DNA of 64,000 bases, taken from NCBI RefSeq assembly GCF_030161095.1, contig NZ_BSPP01000004.1, positions 372,001 to 436,000 of the forward strand. The letters are read 5' to 3'. Positions 27,001 through 34,275 of this stretch are shown piece by piece. The notes under the pieces are model-generated. The model was not told the origin of the DNA and ran no database searches. It worked only from the letters and a program-made list of their open reading frames with translations. How positions within the stretch are numbered: the first letter of the stretch is position 1; every line of letters starts with the position of its first letter. A program made the translations under genes and the position numbers. Source of the stretch: Cypionkella aquatica. GTDB taxonomy: Bacteria > Pseudomonadota > Alphaproteobacteria > Rhodobacterales > Rhodobacteraceae.

Positions 27001-27606
27001 GCGCGGCAGGTGCCACTTTCCGAATTCGCGCAGTTGTTTGCACCCGATGGGGTGTTGGATCGGTTCTTCAACGCCAATCTGGCGATCCACGCCAATATGG
27101 GCGCGGGCGATTGGACATGGCGCGAAGATAGCCCGCTGGCGAAGAAGCTATCCTTGCAAAGCCTGCGGCAGTTTCAGAAGGCAGCCGCCATTCGGGATGC
27201 GTTCTTTCCGGGGCGATCCCCTACCGTCAAGCTGGACGTGACGGTGAACCAGATCACCGCGCATGACCGCATCAAGCAGTCGATTCTGGTGATTGATGAT
27301 CAGCCGATCCAGATGCGCAAGGCGGGGAATACTCCGGTGACGGTGACTTGGCCGGGGGGAGCGGGAAATACCTCGGTGCAACTTTTGCCCGAGATGAACA
27401 ACCGCGAAAGCCAAATCATGTATCAGGGGCCATGGGCGTTTTTGCAGTTCATCCGCGACGGCAACCCGCGCCAGATCGGCGATGTGATGCAGGTGGATTA
27501 TGTGATCGGCGGGCGCAACATCACGTATGAAATCCGGGTCAATGCGCTGGTCAACCCGTTCAACATGGCGGAATTGCGCGAATTCCGCTGCCCAACAGGT
27601 CTGTAA
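24031..27606 (+). CDS. tssM: Type VI secretion membrane protein TssM (IcmF family)
   Basis: Large trans-envelope subunit, 1191 residues, normal for the family. Two N-terminal helices (LALVLIGFLAFSAVVWFAGPLIG and LIIGLLALVLLVWGLVAFL), then a cytoplasmic NTPase domain with an intact Walker A GPPGSGKTT at Gly117 and MIDTAGRYTTQD after it. A third helix near residue 430 (MLLASAGILAAWGYSYL) leads to the periplasmic IcmF region, ending in the beta-rich TssJ/outer-membrane-proximal domain (TWPGGAGNTSVQL, GPWAFLQFI). The intact Walker A suggests NTP binding, as in A. tumefaciens. No tssJ gene is present to cap it. The start overlaps the tssL stop by four bases. Confidence 0.96.
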   Translation: MKWLKLALVLIGFLAFSAVVWFAGPLIGFGESRPFDPEWVRALIIGLLALVLLVWGLVAFLRRRKGSAALEKAIVVDAPAGDGRELASRMTAALNTLKKSGNSKTYLYDMPWYVIIGPPGSGKTTALVNSEIKFPVSGQQGGLQGFGGTRYCDWWFAEDAVMIDTAGRYTTQDSDAGEDKASWTSFLNLLKKNRPKQPINGVILAISVADLMNAGPDKITAHAETIRARLGEIHETLKVDFPVYVMFTKADLIAGFREYFSSFAAGRRKKVWGATFQTESRKEQTFDRVGGEFDALVARLSDEVIDRLSEEPDGVNRIAIFGLPGQMAMLKDEVESFLRQVFEPTRYKTSAILRGFYFTSGTQEGTPIDQVLGAMSRSLGVQAQLSGKGKSFFLHDLLTKVIFGEQGWVSYDRNAVRRSSVLRMAVTTAMLLASAGILAAWGYSYLNNRTLVASAQAAMADYELAATEDLQAIEVKDTDFLRVSNELKLLRTMPSGFESPEEPEGDWTRGFGLSQQGAIRQAARDAYAQGLERLLRPRLVLRVEGQLQQFVLANEPIPIYETLKVYKLLGGAAPAPQDDLVKTWFHDDWEQVMFPGINEEPARDMLNKHLAAMLELDDTTAPTVELNADLVAKAEVILARMSVADQAYSLIVATAPVSGLPDFNVVERAGPDARLVFETVDGSDLGNLTVPALYTYAGFNDFFLDQLAAVAHKLETEQWVMGKQAEAAKVDEQLARLGPQLLARYREDYLAAWDAVLSNIKLAPMAADKPAYLALSAAASPTTSPILKLVEGISAETKLTQPLAPEGVAEQASEDATAVADAISQAGSDVTQMVASRTSGLQRIGLDIALAAGKSQKRAGAAAGAAPTVPGADIEAQFAEYHALLEGSPGARPIDALLSSLGSIQQGLVIAAGFNQAEANAQIPALIGQLKTAASRLPPELSRMVNEAVDNFEGDAASTAVAQINADLTSQVTAVCEGIVDGRYPFSKSPARQVPLSEFAQLFAPDGVLDRFFNANLAIHANMGAGDWTWREDSPLAKKLSLQSLRQFQKAAAIRDAFFPGRSPTVKLDVTVNQITAHDRIKQSILVIDDQPIQMRKAGNTPVTVTWPGGAGNTSVQLLPEMNNRESQIMYQGPWAFLQFIRDGNPRQIGDVMQVDYVIGGRNITYEIRVNALVNPFNMAELREFRCPTGL

Positions 27607-28233
27607 ATGCTGGCGCTTTACGGCAAGCATCGCTCAAAAGGCGACTTTCTGGGCGGTGCTTTGCCAGTGCAGGCGGGGCTGGAGGGCTGGCTGGATAGCA
27701 CTTTAGCCGAAGCGCGGCACGGTCTTGATCAGGACTGGGAAACTGTGTGGGCCAAGGCCCGCCCGCTGCGGTTCTGGATCGGGCCAAGCGTTTTGGGGGA
27801 AAGCCTTGCCGGGGTTCTGGCGCCAAGTGCCGATAAGGTCGGACGACGCTATCCGCTGCTGATCGCAGGTTTCGGGCCGGATTGCCCACCTTGCCCGGTG
27901 ATTGACCCCGCGCAGGACTGGCACGCAGATGTCGAGGCAAAGCTGCTGGACTTGCTGGCGGCAGAGCATGCCGAGTTGGATGGATTCACGCTGCCTTGCC
28001 CGGCCGCGATGGAAACTGGCCCCCCCGAGTTCTGGGCCGCACGGCCCGGCGCGGATGTAGTGGGGCTGCTGGAGGATGTGGCGCTGACCGATCATAACCG
28101 TGCCAGCCACAATCGGTCTTATTGGTGGATTGCCGGCGATGACTTTGGCCATTCTCAGGTCTGGGCTGGTGAAGGCTTGCCCTCTGGGCATGTTATCGCG
28201 TGGTTTTTACGCGGATATGCGGAAAATGCCTAA
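27607..28233 (+). CDS. tagF: Type VI secretion regulator TagF (ImpM family)
   Basis: Cytoplasmic post-translational regulator, 208 residues. The ImpM/TagF domain shows YGKHRSKGDFLGGALP at the start, FWIGPSVLGESLAGVLAPSADKVGRRYPLLI in the middle, and NRSYWWIAGDDFG near the end. In other bacteria TagF represses T6SS assembly and works in parallel with the threonine-phosphorylation pathway; in A. tumefaciens it is fused to PppA. Here the pppA gene follows separately. Its ATG directly abuts the tssM stop with no spacer. Confidence 0.92.
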   Translation: MLALYGKHRSKGDFLGGALPVQAGLEGWLDSTLAEARHGLDQDWETVWAKARPLRFWIGPSVLGESLAGVLAPSADKVGRRYPLLIAGFGPDCPPCPVIDPAQDWHADVEAKLLDLLAAEHAELDGFTLPCPAAMETGPPEFWAARPGADVVGLLEDVALTDHNRASHNRSYWWIAGDDFGHSQVWAGEGLPSGHVIAWFLRGYAENA

Positions 28234-28328
28234 GGCAGGTTGGGGCTAGGCAGATGCACCGCTTTGCGCCTAAGCTGCACAGATATATTCAGCCCATCGG
28301 GCATAGGTTGTTTTAAGTGGGAGGGTCG

Positions 28329-29084
28329 ATGATCGAGGCTCCATTTCAGTTTCAGACCGGGGCCGCGACCGATACGGGCCGCGTGCGCGATCACAATGAA
28401 GACAGTTTTTTAACCCTGCCAGAGGCCGGTGTCTGGGTGGTCGCTGACGGCATGGGCGGGCACCACGCCGGTGATTTTGCCAGCAAGACGATTGTGGACA
28501 GCGTCGGGTCTTTGGGGCGGCCGGTTTCAGCCCCTGATCTGCAAGCGCGATTTATGGATCGGATCGTGCGGGCGCATCAACTTATTCAGGATCAATCGGC
28601 GCTGCTGAACGGCGCGACGGTGGGGGCGACATTGGTGGCGCTTTTGGCGTTTGATCAGCATTTCGCCTGCATATGGTCGGGGGACAGCCGGATTTATCTG
28701 CTGCGCGCAGGCCAATACACCCAAGTGACGATGGACCATACCGAGGTGAACGAGTTGTTGCGCACCGGAGCGATCACCGCCGAACAGGCGCTGACATGGC
28801 CGCGCCGCAATGTAATCACGCGGGCGATTGGCGTGCATGCCACGCCGCAGACTGATGAACGCTCTGGCGGCCTTGCCGATGGCGACGTGTTTTTGCTGTG
28901 CTCGGATGGACTGACCGAGCATATCGAAGATGCCGAGATGGCAGAGGCTTTGACACGATTTGCGCCACAAGCGGCTTGCGATGCGCTGATCGAACTGACC
29001 TTGCAGCGCGGCGCGCGCGACAATGTGACGGTCGTGGTGGTCAAGGTCGCAGCGGTCCCACCGGCAACGGGGGCATGGGGATGA
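28329..29084 (+). CDS. pppA: T6SS PP2C-type protein phosphatase PppA
   Basis: Removes phosphate from threonines placed by the PpkA kinase, keeping the T6SS off. 251 residues; start at ATG 28329 with GGAGG just upstream (a GTG at 28317 is possible). PP2C motifs in order: GRVRDHNEDSFL, VVADGMGGHHAGDFAS, ATLVALL...CIWSGDSRIYLLR, VITRAIG and FLLCSDGLTEHI, with late RDNVTVVVVKV. All metal-binding aspartates are present. The stop overlaps the kinase start (ATGA), so kinase and phosphatase are made together. Confidence 0.94.
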   Translation: MIEAPFQFQTGAATDTGRVRDHNEDSFLTLPEAGVWVVADGMGGHHAGDFASKTIVDSVGSLGRPVSAPDLQARFMDRIVRAHQLIQDQSALLNGATVGATLVALLAFDQHFACIWSGDSRIYLLRAGQYTQVTMDHTEVNELLRTGAITAEQALTWPRRNVITRAIGVHATPQTDERSGGLADGDVFLLCSDGLTEHIEDAEMAEALTRFAPQAACDALIELTLQRGARDNVTVVVVKVAAVPPATGAWG

Positions 29085-31648
29085 GCGACGCATCCGGCAC
29101 CGGGCCAAATCACGCCACCACGGTCAGCTCTGGCACGCTGATCATGGGCACCTATGAGATCGAGCGGCTGATCAACTCGGGCGGCATGGGCGAAGTTTAC
29201 CGGGGCCGCAATATCCACAATGACGAACCCGTGGCGATCAAGATCGTGCTGCCGAGTTTGGCGCATGACCCCAAGATTGTGGCGTTGTTTCAGAAGGAAA
29301 GCACGACGCTGTCGCGCCTTAGCCACGAAGCCATCGTGCGCTATCATGTGTTCACGGTTGATCCGATGATCGGGCGACCCTGCATGGTGATGGAATTCGT
29401 GTCTGGCACAGCGATGTCCGACCGGATCGAACAGGGGCCGATGCCGGTTGGCGATGTGCGGGTGATGCTGCGGCGGGTGGCCTCGGGTCTGGATAAGGCG
29501 CATCGCGCAGGCGTGGTGCACCGCGATCTGTCGCCCGACAATGTGATTTTGGAAGAAGGTCAGGTCGAGCACGCCAAGCTGATTGACTTTGGCATCGCCA
29601 AAAGCACCGCCCTGGGCGCGGGCACATTGTTGCAGGGCCAGTTCGCGGGCAAGTTCAACTGGGTCTCGCCCGAGCAGTTGGGCGCATTTGGCGGCGCGGT
29701 TGATGGGCGGTCGGACATTTACTCGCTGGCTTTGGTGACGGCTGCGGCCAGCAAAGGCGAAGTTTTGCCAATGGGGGCGTCGATTGTCGATGCCGTGGGC
29801 AAGCGCGCGGGCGTGCCTGATCTGACAGGCGTCGACACAGAGTTGGTGCCGCTTTTGTCGTGGATGCTGCAGCCCGATCCAGCGGCGCGGCCCGCCAGCA
29901 TGGGACAGGTGATGGCGGCGGTGGATAATCCGGCGCTGGTGCCGCAGATCGCACCACCCACACCGAAAACCCCCGACCCTAATCGCACGGTGATTGGTGG
30001 GGCTCTGCCGATCCCCGAGCCGAAACCGCTTTCCATCCCACCCATTGTTGCGGTGCCCGTTGCGGAGGCATCCGTCGCACCAGTGTCAGATGTGGAAATC
30101 TCGGGCGCTCCAGTTTCTGTGGCCCCAATTTCTGTGGTGTCAGCGTCGGTGGTGCCGCCGGCCAAAACTTCGGCTCCGGTTGGGGCGACGGTGATCAGCG
30201 CGGCCTCAGCCGAAAGCGAAGATGTCAGTCCGTTTGGTGCGCCGTCTATGGTCGCGCCAAAGGCCGCGTCCATGCCCGAGCCGCTGCCAGTCAAAAACAG
30301 CAAAAGCGGCCTGATCGCCGTCGTGGCGCTGCTTGCATTGGGCGGCGGCGCGGCCGGTGCTTATTTCGGCGGAGTATTTGACGGCAATGCGGTACCCGCT
30401 GCAGGCGAAACGCAGGCGCAAGCCGACGCGCGGGCCAAAGCAGAACTGCAAGCCGAAGCCGATGCAAAGGCGGCGCAAGATGCCGCAGCAGCCAAGACCG
30501 CTGCCGATGCCAAAGCCGCCGAAGACGCTGCGCGTCAAGCAGAAGCGGCAGCGGCAGCGAAGCAAGCCGCGGATGAGGCTGCGGCCAAACAAGCCGCTGA
30601 TGAGGCGGCTGCAAAGCTGGCAGCGGATCAGGCCGCGGCACAACAAGCTGCAGATCAAAAGGCCGCCGAAGAGGCCGCCATCAAAGAAGCCGCAGACAAA
30701 GCCGCGAACGACGCTAAAGCCGCCGCAGATGCGGAAGCCGCCAAGATCGCTGCCGACGCGAAAGCGGCCCAAGATTCCGCGCAGCAAGCGCAGGCAGCGG
30801 CGGCAGCCAAGCAAGCCGCGGATGTGGCTGCAGCTAAACAGGCGGCCGACGCCGAAGCCGCCAAATTGGCCGAAGAAGCCGCCGCAAAAAAGGCAGCTGA
30901 AGAAGCCGCAGCCAAACAGGCGGCAGCTGCCCAAAGAGCTGCCAAAGAGGCAGCCGCCAAAAAACTTGCTGATGAGGCAGCAGCACAGAAAGCAGAGGCA
31001 GCCGCCAAAGCCGATCCTATGGCGACCCAACTGGCTTATCTGGCTGGCATTACGCCCCCGCTTTGCACGCTCGTGACGCTAAAAGATGCCAAGCCATCCG
31101 GCTTTGGGCTGGAAGGCTACACAGCAGACTCGCAGGCTTTGGCGGGCTTTGCCCAAGGTTGGAAAGATGCAACCAACACCACGCCAGATCTTGCCACGCA
31201 TCAGATCAATGCCGCGCAATGCCCACTTCTCGACTTTGCCAACCGCTTTCCTGCACCAGATGCAGACCCTCTGACGGTGGTTATGGCCTCATCCAGCGAG
31301 GTGGTGAAAAGCGGCGCCAATGTCAGTGGCAAGGTTGAAGGGCTAGAGGGCCGCGATTTCGCGCTGTTCATCTTTTCAGAAGGTGGCGGGGCGACCAATC
31401 TGAAACCTTGGACCACAATCGCCACCGATGGCACTGCCACATTCGAGTTCAAGCTGACGCTGGAAGCCAATGCCCCGCCTGCGCCGCAAATTCTGGTGGC
31501 AATGGTAACGGACAAGCCCTTGCCGGCGCTAGATAAGGTGCCCGCTGGCGTGACCGCGCAATCGCTGATGCCGTTTCTGGAAAAACAACTTGAAAAAGCC
31601 GGGGTCAAACCGACACTTGGCTTTGCCTATTTCCGGCTGGAAAACTGA
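29081..31648 (+). CDS. ppkA: T6SS Ser/Thr protein kinase PpkA with TolA-like stalk and C-terminal sensor-like domain
   Basis: Transmembrane Hanks-type kinase of 855 residues. Kinase domain about 25-285: glycine loop NSGGMGEVYRG, Lys54 in VAIKI, HRDLSPDN with Asp149, DFG at Asp169. A proline/valine-rich linker contains NRTVIGGALP at Thr303, identical over eight residues to the TssL site. A membrane helix at about 410-430 (GLIAVVALLALGGGAAGAYFGG) is followed by about 200 residues of alanine-rich heptad-like repeats (AAAKQAADEA units), as in TolA. A C-terminal globular domain (about 645-855) should lie in the periplasm and may sense envelope state; no family was recognised for it. Related T6SS kinases often have other periplasmic domains, so the stalk is the unusual part. 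Confidence 0.93.
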   Translation: MSDASGTGPNHATTVSSGTLIMGTYEIERLINSGGMGEVYRGRNIHNDEPVAIKIVLPSLAHDPKIVALFQKESTTLSRLSHEAIVRYHVFTVDPMIGRPCMVMEFVSGTAMSDRIEQGPMPVGDVRVMLRRVASGLDKAHRAGVVHRDLSPDNVILEEGQVEHAKLIDFGIAKSTALGAGTLLQGQFAGKFNWVSPEQLGAFGGAVDGRSDIYSLALVTAAASKGEVLPMGASIVDAVGKRAGVPDLTGVDTELVPLLSWMLQPDPAARPASMGQVMAAVDNPALVPQIAPPTPKTPDPNRTVIGGALPIPEPKPLSIPPIVAVPVAEASVAPVSDVEISGAPVSVAPISVVSASVVPPAKTSAPVGATVISAASAESEDVSPFGAPSMVAPKAASMPEPLPVKNSKSGLIAVVALLALGGGAAGAYFGGVFDGNAVPAAGETQAQADARAKAELQAEADAKAAQDAAAAKTAADAKAAEDAARQAEAAAAAKQAADEAAAKQAADEAAAKLAADQAAAQQAADQKAAEEAAIKEAADKAANDAKAAADAEAAKIAADAKAAQDSAQQAQAAAAAKQAADVAAAKQAADAEAAKLAEEAAAKKAAEEAAAKQAAAAQRAAKEAAAKKLADEAAAQKAEAAAKADPMATQLAYLAGITPPLCTLVTLKDAKPSGFGLEGYTADSQALAGFAQGWKDATNTTPDLATHQINAAQCPLLDFANRFPAPDADPLTVVMASSSEVVKSGANVSGKVEGLEGRDFALFIFSEGGGATNLKPWTTIATDGTATFEFKLTLEANAPPAPQILVAMVTDKPLPALDKVPAGVTAQSLMPFLEKQLEKAGVKPTLGFAYFRLEN
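30415..31015 (+). repeat. Degenerate alanine-codon repeats encoding the PpkA stalk
   Basis: Coding low-complexity stretch with recurring GCC/GCA-AAG-CAA-GCC-type units (AAAKQAADEA). Units vary in length and codons, so the repeat is conserved at protein level, not as exact DNA copies. Large spurious reading frames on the other strand arise from it. Confidence 0.8.
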
Positions 31649-31769
31649 GCAGAAGGTAAGGTCGCAGCTTTTCTTGCCAGATTGGCGCGGCTTGATGTAA
31701 CGTGTGGGTATCCGGGGTTATTTTCCCCAAGCCTGCCCGTTTTACGCCTATTTTTGAAAGCGATACCAG

Positions 31770-33593
31770 ATGCCCACATTTTCCCAAGACAATCGCATCG
31801 GTCGGATGTTCACGCCATTGCCGGCGAACGATTTGGTGCTGATCGAATTTTCTGGCAGCGAAGCAGTGAACACGATCAGCCAGTTTCGCGTGAAAGCATT
31901 GTCCAGCAAACCCGTTTCCGCGATCGAGCCGCTGCTTGGTGAGGCGATCGCTGTTGAGATCGTCACGCCGTTGGGTGAGGTCCGCGACTTTCACCAGATG
32001 GTCGATGCGATCCGCTATCTTGGCCCCGAGGGTAGCGAACATGTCTATGAATTTGAACTGCGGCCATGGTTTTGGCAGCTGTCGCGGCGGATCAATTCAC
32101 GGATTTTTCACGAGGTGAACGTGATCGACGTGATCCGCAAGATCGTCGACGAATACGGCAATTCCGATGTGGCGGGCTTTATCGACCTGACCGTTGGCAG
32201 CTTTCCCGAGCTGGAATATCTGGTGCAATACAACGAATCCGATATGGATTTCCTGTGCCGGATGATGGAGCGGTTTGGCATCAACTATCATTTCAAGATG
32301 GAACAGAGCCGCCATTCCTTGGTGCTGACCACAGGCGCAGATGCGTTCAGCGATGCGCCCTCAGTTCCGCGTGCGTTCAGCCCGCTTGGCAGTCGCGGCG
32401 ATAACACTGACGAGCATTTTGAGGCGTGGTCGCCGCAACGTCAGCTGACCACCGGTGCGGTGCGACTGATGGATTACAACTTCAAGACGGTCAGCGCCAA
32501 TATGGAAGCCCGGCGCGAGAATCTGCGCGGCTTTGTCGGGGCCAATATGGAAAGTTTCGGCTATCCCGGCGTGTATCTGACGGCGGAAGAGGGCAAGCCC
32601 ATCGCGCAACGTCAGCTGGATGCCCACCGGATGGGCGATGCCACGGTGCGCGCGCAGGGAAATGCCGCCAGTTTGGGGGCCGGGATGAAGTTTCCGCTGT
32701 CAGCCCATTCCGACGCAGGCCAGCTTGATGAATACGCCGTGCTTGCCGCCTATCATTTCGCGTCAAACGGCACGTTCCGCTCGGGCGGGGCCACTGCGGA
32801 AAACGCCTATCATGGCTCGTATGTGCTGACCCGCAGCTCAAATCCGATTGCACCGCCGCGCCAAACCCGACTGCCCCGCATCAACGGACCGCAAACGGCG
32901 GTGGTGGTGGAAGGTGCCGACGGCGATATTGATGAATTTGGCCGCATCAAGGTCAAGTTTTTCTGGGCTCCCGACGATGTTTCGATGTTCTGCCGGGTGT
33001 CACAGATCTGGGCGCAGGATGAATGGGGTTCAATCTTTGTGCCCCATTCTGGCATGGAAGTGATCGTTGAGTTTCTCGACGGCGACCCTGACAAACCTTT
33101 GGTGACGGGCTGTGTCTGGAACGAAAAGATGGGCCCCGAGATGCCAAAGAACCGCCTGATCAGCGGCTTCAAGACGGTGCGTAACAACCAGTTTTTCTTT
33201 GACGACACAGAGAATGACGAGAAAATCTTCATCCGCGCGCAGAAATTCATGACGCGTGAGGTGATGAAGGATGACAAAACCACCGTGCATGGCAAACAGA
33301 CGCTGAAAACCGATGGCAGCAAAAGCGAAAGCGTGGGCGGCAGTGTTTCCACCTCGGTTGGCGGCGATGAAAGCCACAAGGTCAGCGGCAATCTGACAAT
33401 CGAATCCAAGCAGAAGATCGAGATCAAGGTGGGCTCGTCCAGCATCACCATTGACCAGACCTCGATCAAGATCAAAGCCTTGACGGTAGAGGTCGAGGCA
33501 ACCGCCGAATTGAAAACAAAGGCGGGCGCGATGGCGACGCATGACGGGGGGGCGATGATGGTGATCAAGGGTATTTTGGTGACAATCAACTGA
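31770..33593 (+). CDS. vgrG: Type VI secretion spike protein VgrG (TssI)
   Basis: Trimeric spike at the tip of the Hcp tube; 607 residues. The gp27-like part (about 1-370) includes EYLVQYNESDMDFLCRMMERFGINYHF. The gp5-like OB fold follows (TAVVVEGADGDIDEFGRIKVKFFW and VFVPHSGMEVIVEFLDGDPDKPLVTGCVWN-like), then a repetitive beta-helix needle (SVGGSVSTSVGGDESHKVSG, ITIDQTSIKIKALTVEVEATAEL). The C terminus stops after the needle, so there is no effector extension. The ribosome-binding site is weak. An 11-base tandem duplication covers the stop and separates it from the next gene. Confidence 0.96.
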   Translation: MPTFSQDNRIGRMFTPLPANDLVLIEFSGSEAVNTISQFRVKALSSKPVSAIEPLLGEAIAVEIVTPLGEVRDFHQMVDAIRYLGPEGSEHVYEFELRPWFWQLSRRINSRIFHEVNVIDVIRKIVDEYGNSDVAGFIDLTVGSFPELEYLVQYNESDMDFLCRMMERFGINYHFKMEQSRHSLVLTTGADAFSDAPSVPRAFSPLGSRGDNTDEHFEAWSPQRQLTTGAVRLMDYNFKTVSANMEARRENLRGFVGANMESFGYPGVYLTAEEGKPIAQRQLDAHRMGDATVRAQGNAASLGAGMKFPLSAHSDAGQLDEYAVLAAYHFASNGTFRSGGATAENAYHGSYVLTRSSNPIAPPRQTRLPRINGPQTAVVVEGADGDIDEFGRIKVKFFWAPDDVSMFCRVSQIWAQDEWGSIFVPHSGMEVIVEFLDGDPDKPLVTGCVWNEKMGPEMPKNRLISGFKTVRNNQFFFDDTENDEKIFIRAQKFMTREVMKDDKTTVHGKQTLKTDGSKSESVGGSVSTSVGGDESHKVSGNLTIESKQKIEIKVGSSSITIDQTSIKIKALTVEVEATAELKTKAGAMATHDGGAMMVIKGILVTIN

Positions 33594-33609
33594 TGGGCAA
33601 CTGATGGGC
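33588..33609. repeat. 11-base tandem duplication at the vgrG stop/next start
   Basis: AACTGATGGGC occurs twice head to tail (33588-33598, 33599-33609). Each copy contains TGATG. The first TGA ends vgrG; the ATG of the second copy starts the next gene, while the first copy's ATG gives only three codons. Confidence 0.9.
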
Positions 33610-34200
33610 AGCGCAACCGATACCACTCCGCCCACCTCGATTGCCCCCGCGCCGGGCTTTCGGGTGCAATTGGGGCAGCAACTGTTTGGCACCATGCCGG
33701 AAATGGCCGATGATATCGGCGCACGCCCCGGCGAGGGCGAGCATATGTTCGACTTTGGCAGGCGCTTGCGCTTGGGTGACACGCCCGAAGAAGCGATCTC
33801 GCTGATGGCTTTCGCGCTGCATCCGAGGCAAGCGATCTGGTGGGGCCATGAATGTCTGAAAGCTGCCCCTGAACTGCTGACCGATCAAGACCGCGAGATG
33901 TTGGAACTGTGCGCCACATGGGTGGCGGAACCCTCCGAGGCAAACCGGTATACCGCTCTGGATGCAGGCTTGCATGTGGCGGTGCGGGGGCCGGGCGCAT
34001 GGCTGGCACTGGCGGTCGGTTGGGCGAGTGGCTCGATGGCCCCGCAGGGGCTGCCGCCTGCATTGGTGCCGATGTTCGCGATTGGGCGGGCGCTGAATGC
34101 TGGCGTGCTGACGGCACTGGCACGGGTGCCGCAAGATAAGCGGCGCCGGATGCTGGATCATTACGTGGCCATGGCCGAGGTGCTGGCAAAAACTGCGTAA
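33604..34200 (+). CDS. T6SS-associated protein of unknown function next to VgrG (DUF6931-like?)
   Basis: 198 residues, acidic and soluble, no signal peptide. A flexible N-terminal 50 residues precedes a helical domain with RLRLGDTPEEAISLMAFALHPRQAIWWGHECLKAA and a later NRYTALDAGLHVAVRGPGAWLALAVGWASGSM. Tryptophan-rich helices of this kind occur in small proteins next to vgrG in other proteobacteria, and the family may be DUF6931, but I am not certain. Its place just after vgrG and before fha suggests an adaptor or chaperone loading cargo on the spike, or a baseplate accessory. The start is the ATG in the second copy of an 11-base duplication; translation is probably coupled to vgrG. Confidence 0.78.
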   Translation: MGSATDTTPPTSIAPAPGFRVQLGQQLFGTMPEMADDIGARPGEGEHMFDFGRRLRLGDTPEEAISLMAFALHPRQAIWWGHECLKAAPELLTDQDREMLELCATWVAEPSEANRYTALDAGLHVAVRGPGAWLALAVGWASGSMAPQGLPPALVPMFAIGRALNAGVLTALARVPQDKRRRMLDHYVAMAEVLAKTA

Positions 34201-34275
34201 GCACCCTATTTACAATATGTCGCCTGCACGGGACGTGCGCGCGCGCCCTGCCCCTCGTTTCTGGAATAAACCGGT

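Noticed and set aside
30415-31015. Possible CRISPR array or satellite repeat
   Set aside because: Units differ in length and sequence at DNA level and are in frame with the kinase; this is protein-level repetition.
30206-31030. A glycine/cysteine-rich minus-strand frame opposite the kinase stalk
   Set aside because: Produced by reverse reading of alanine-codon repeats; not a real metallothionein- or glycine-rich protein.
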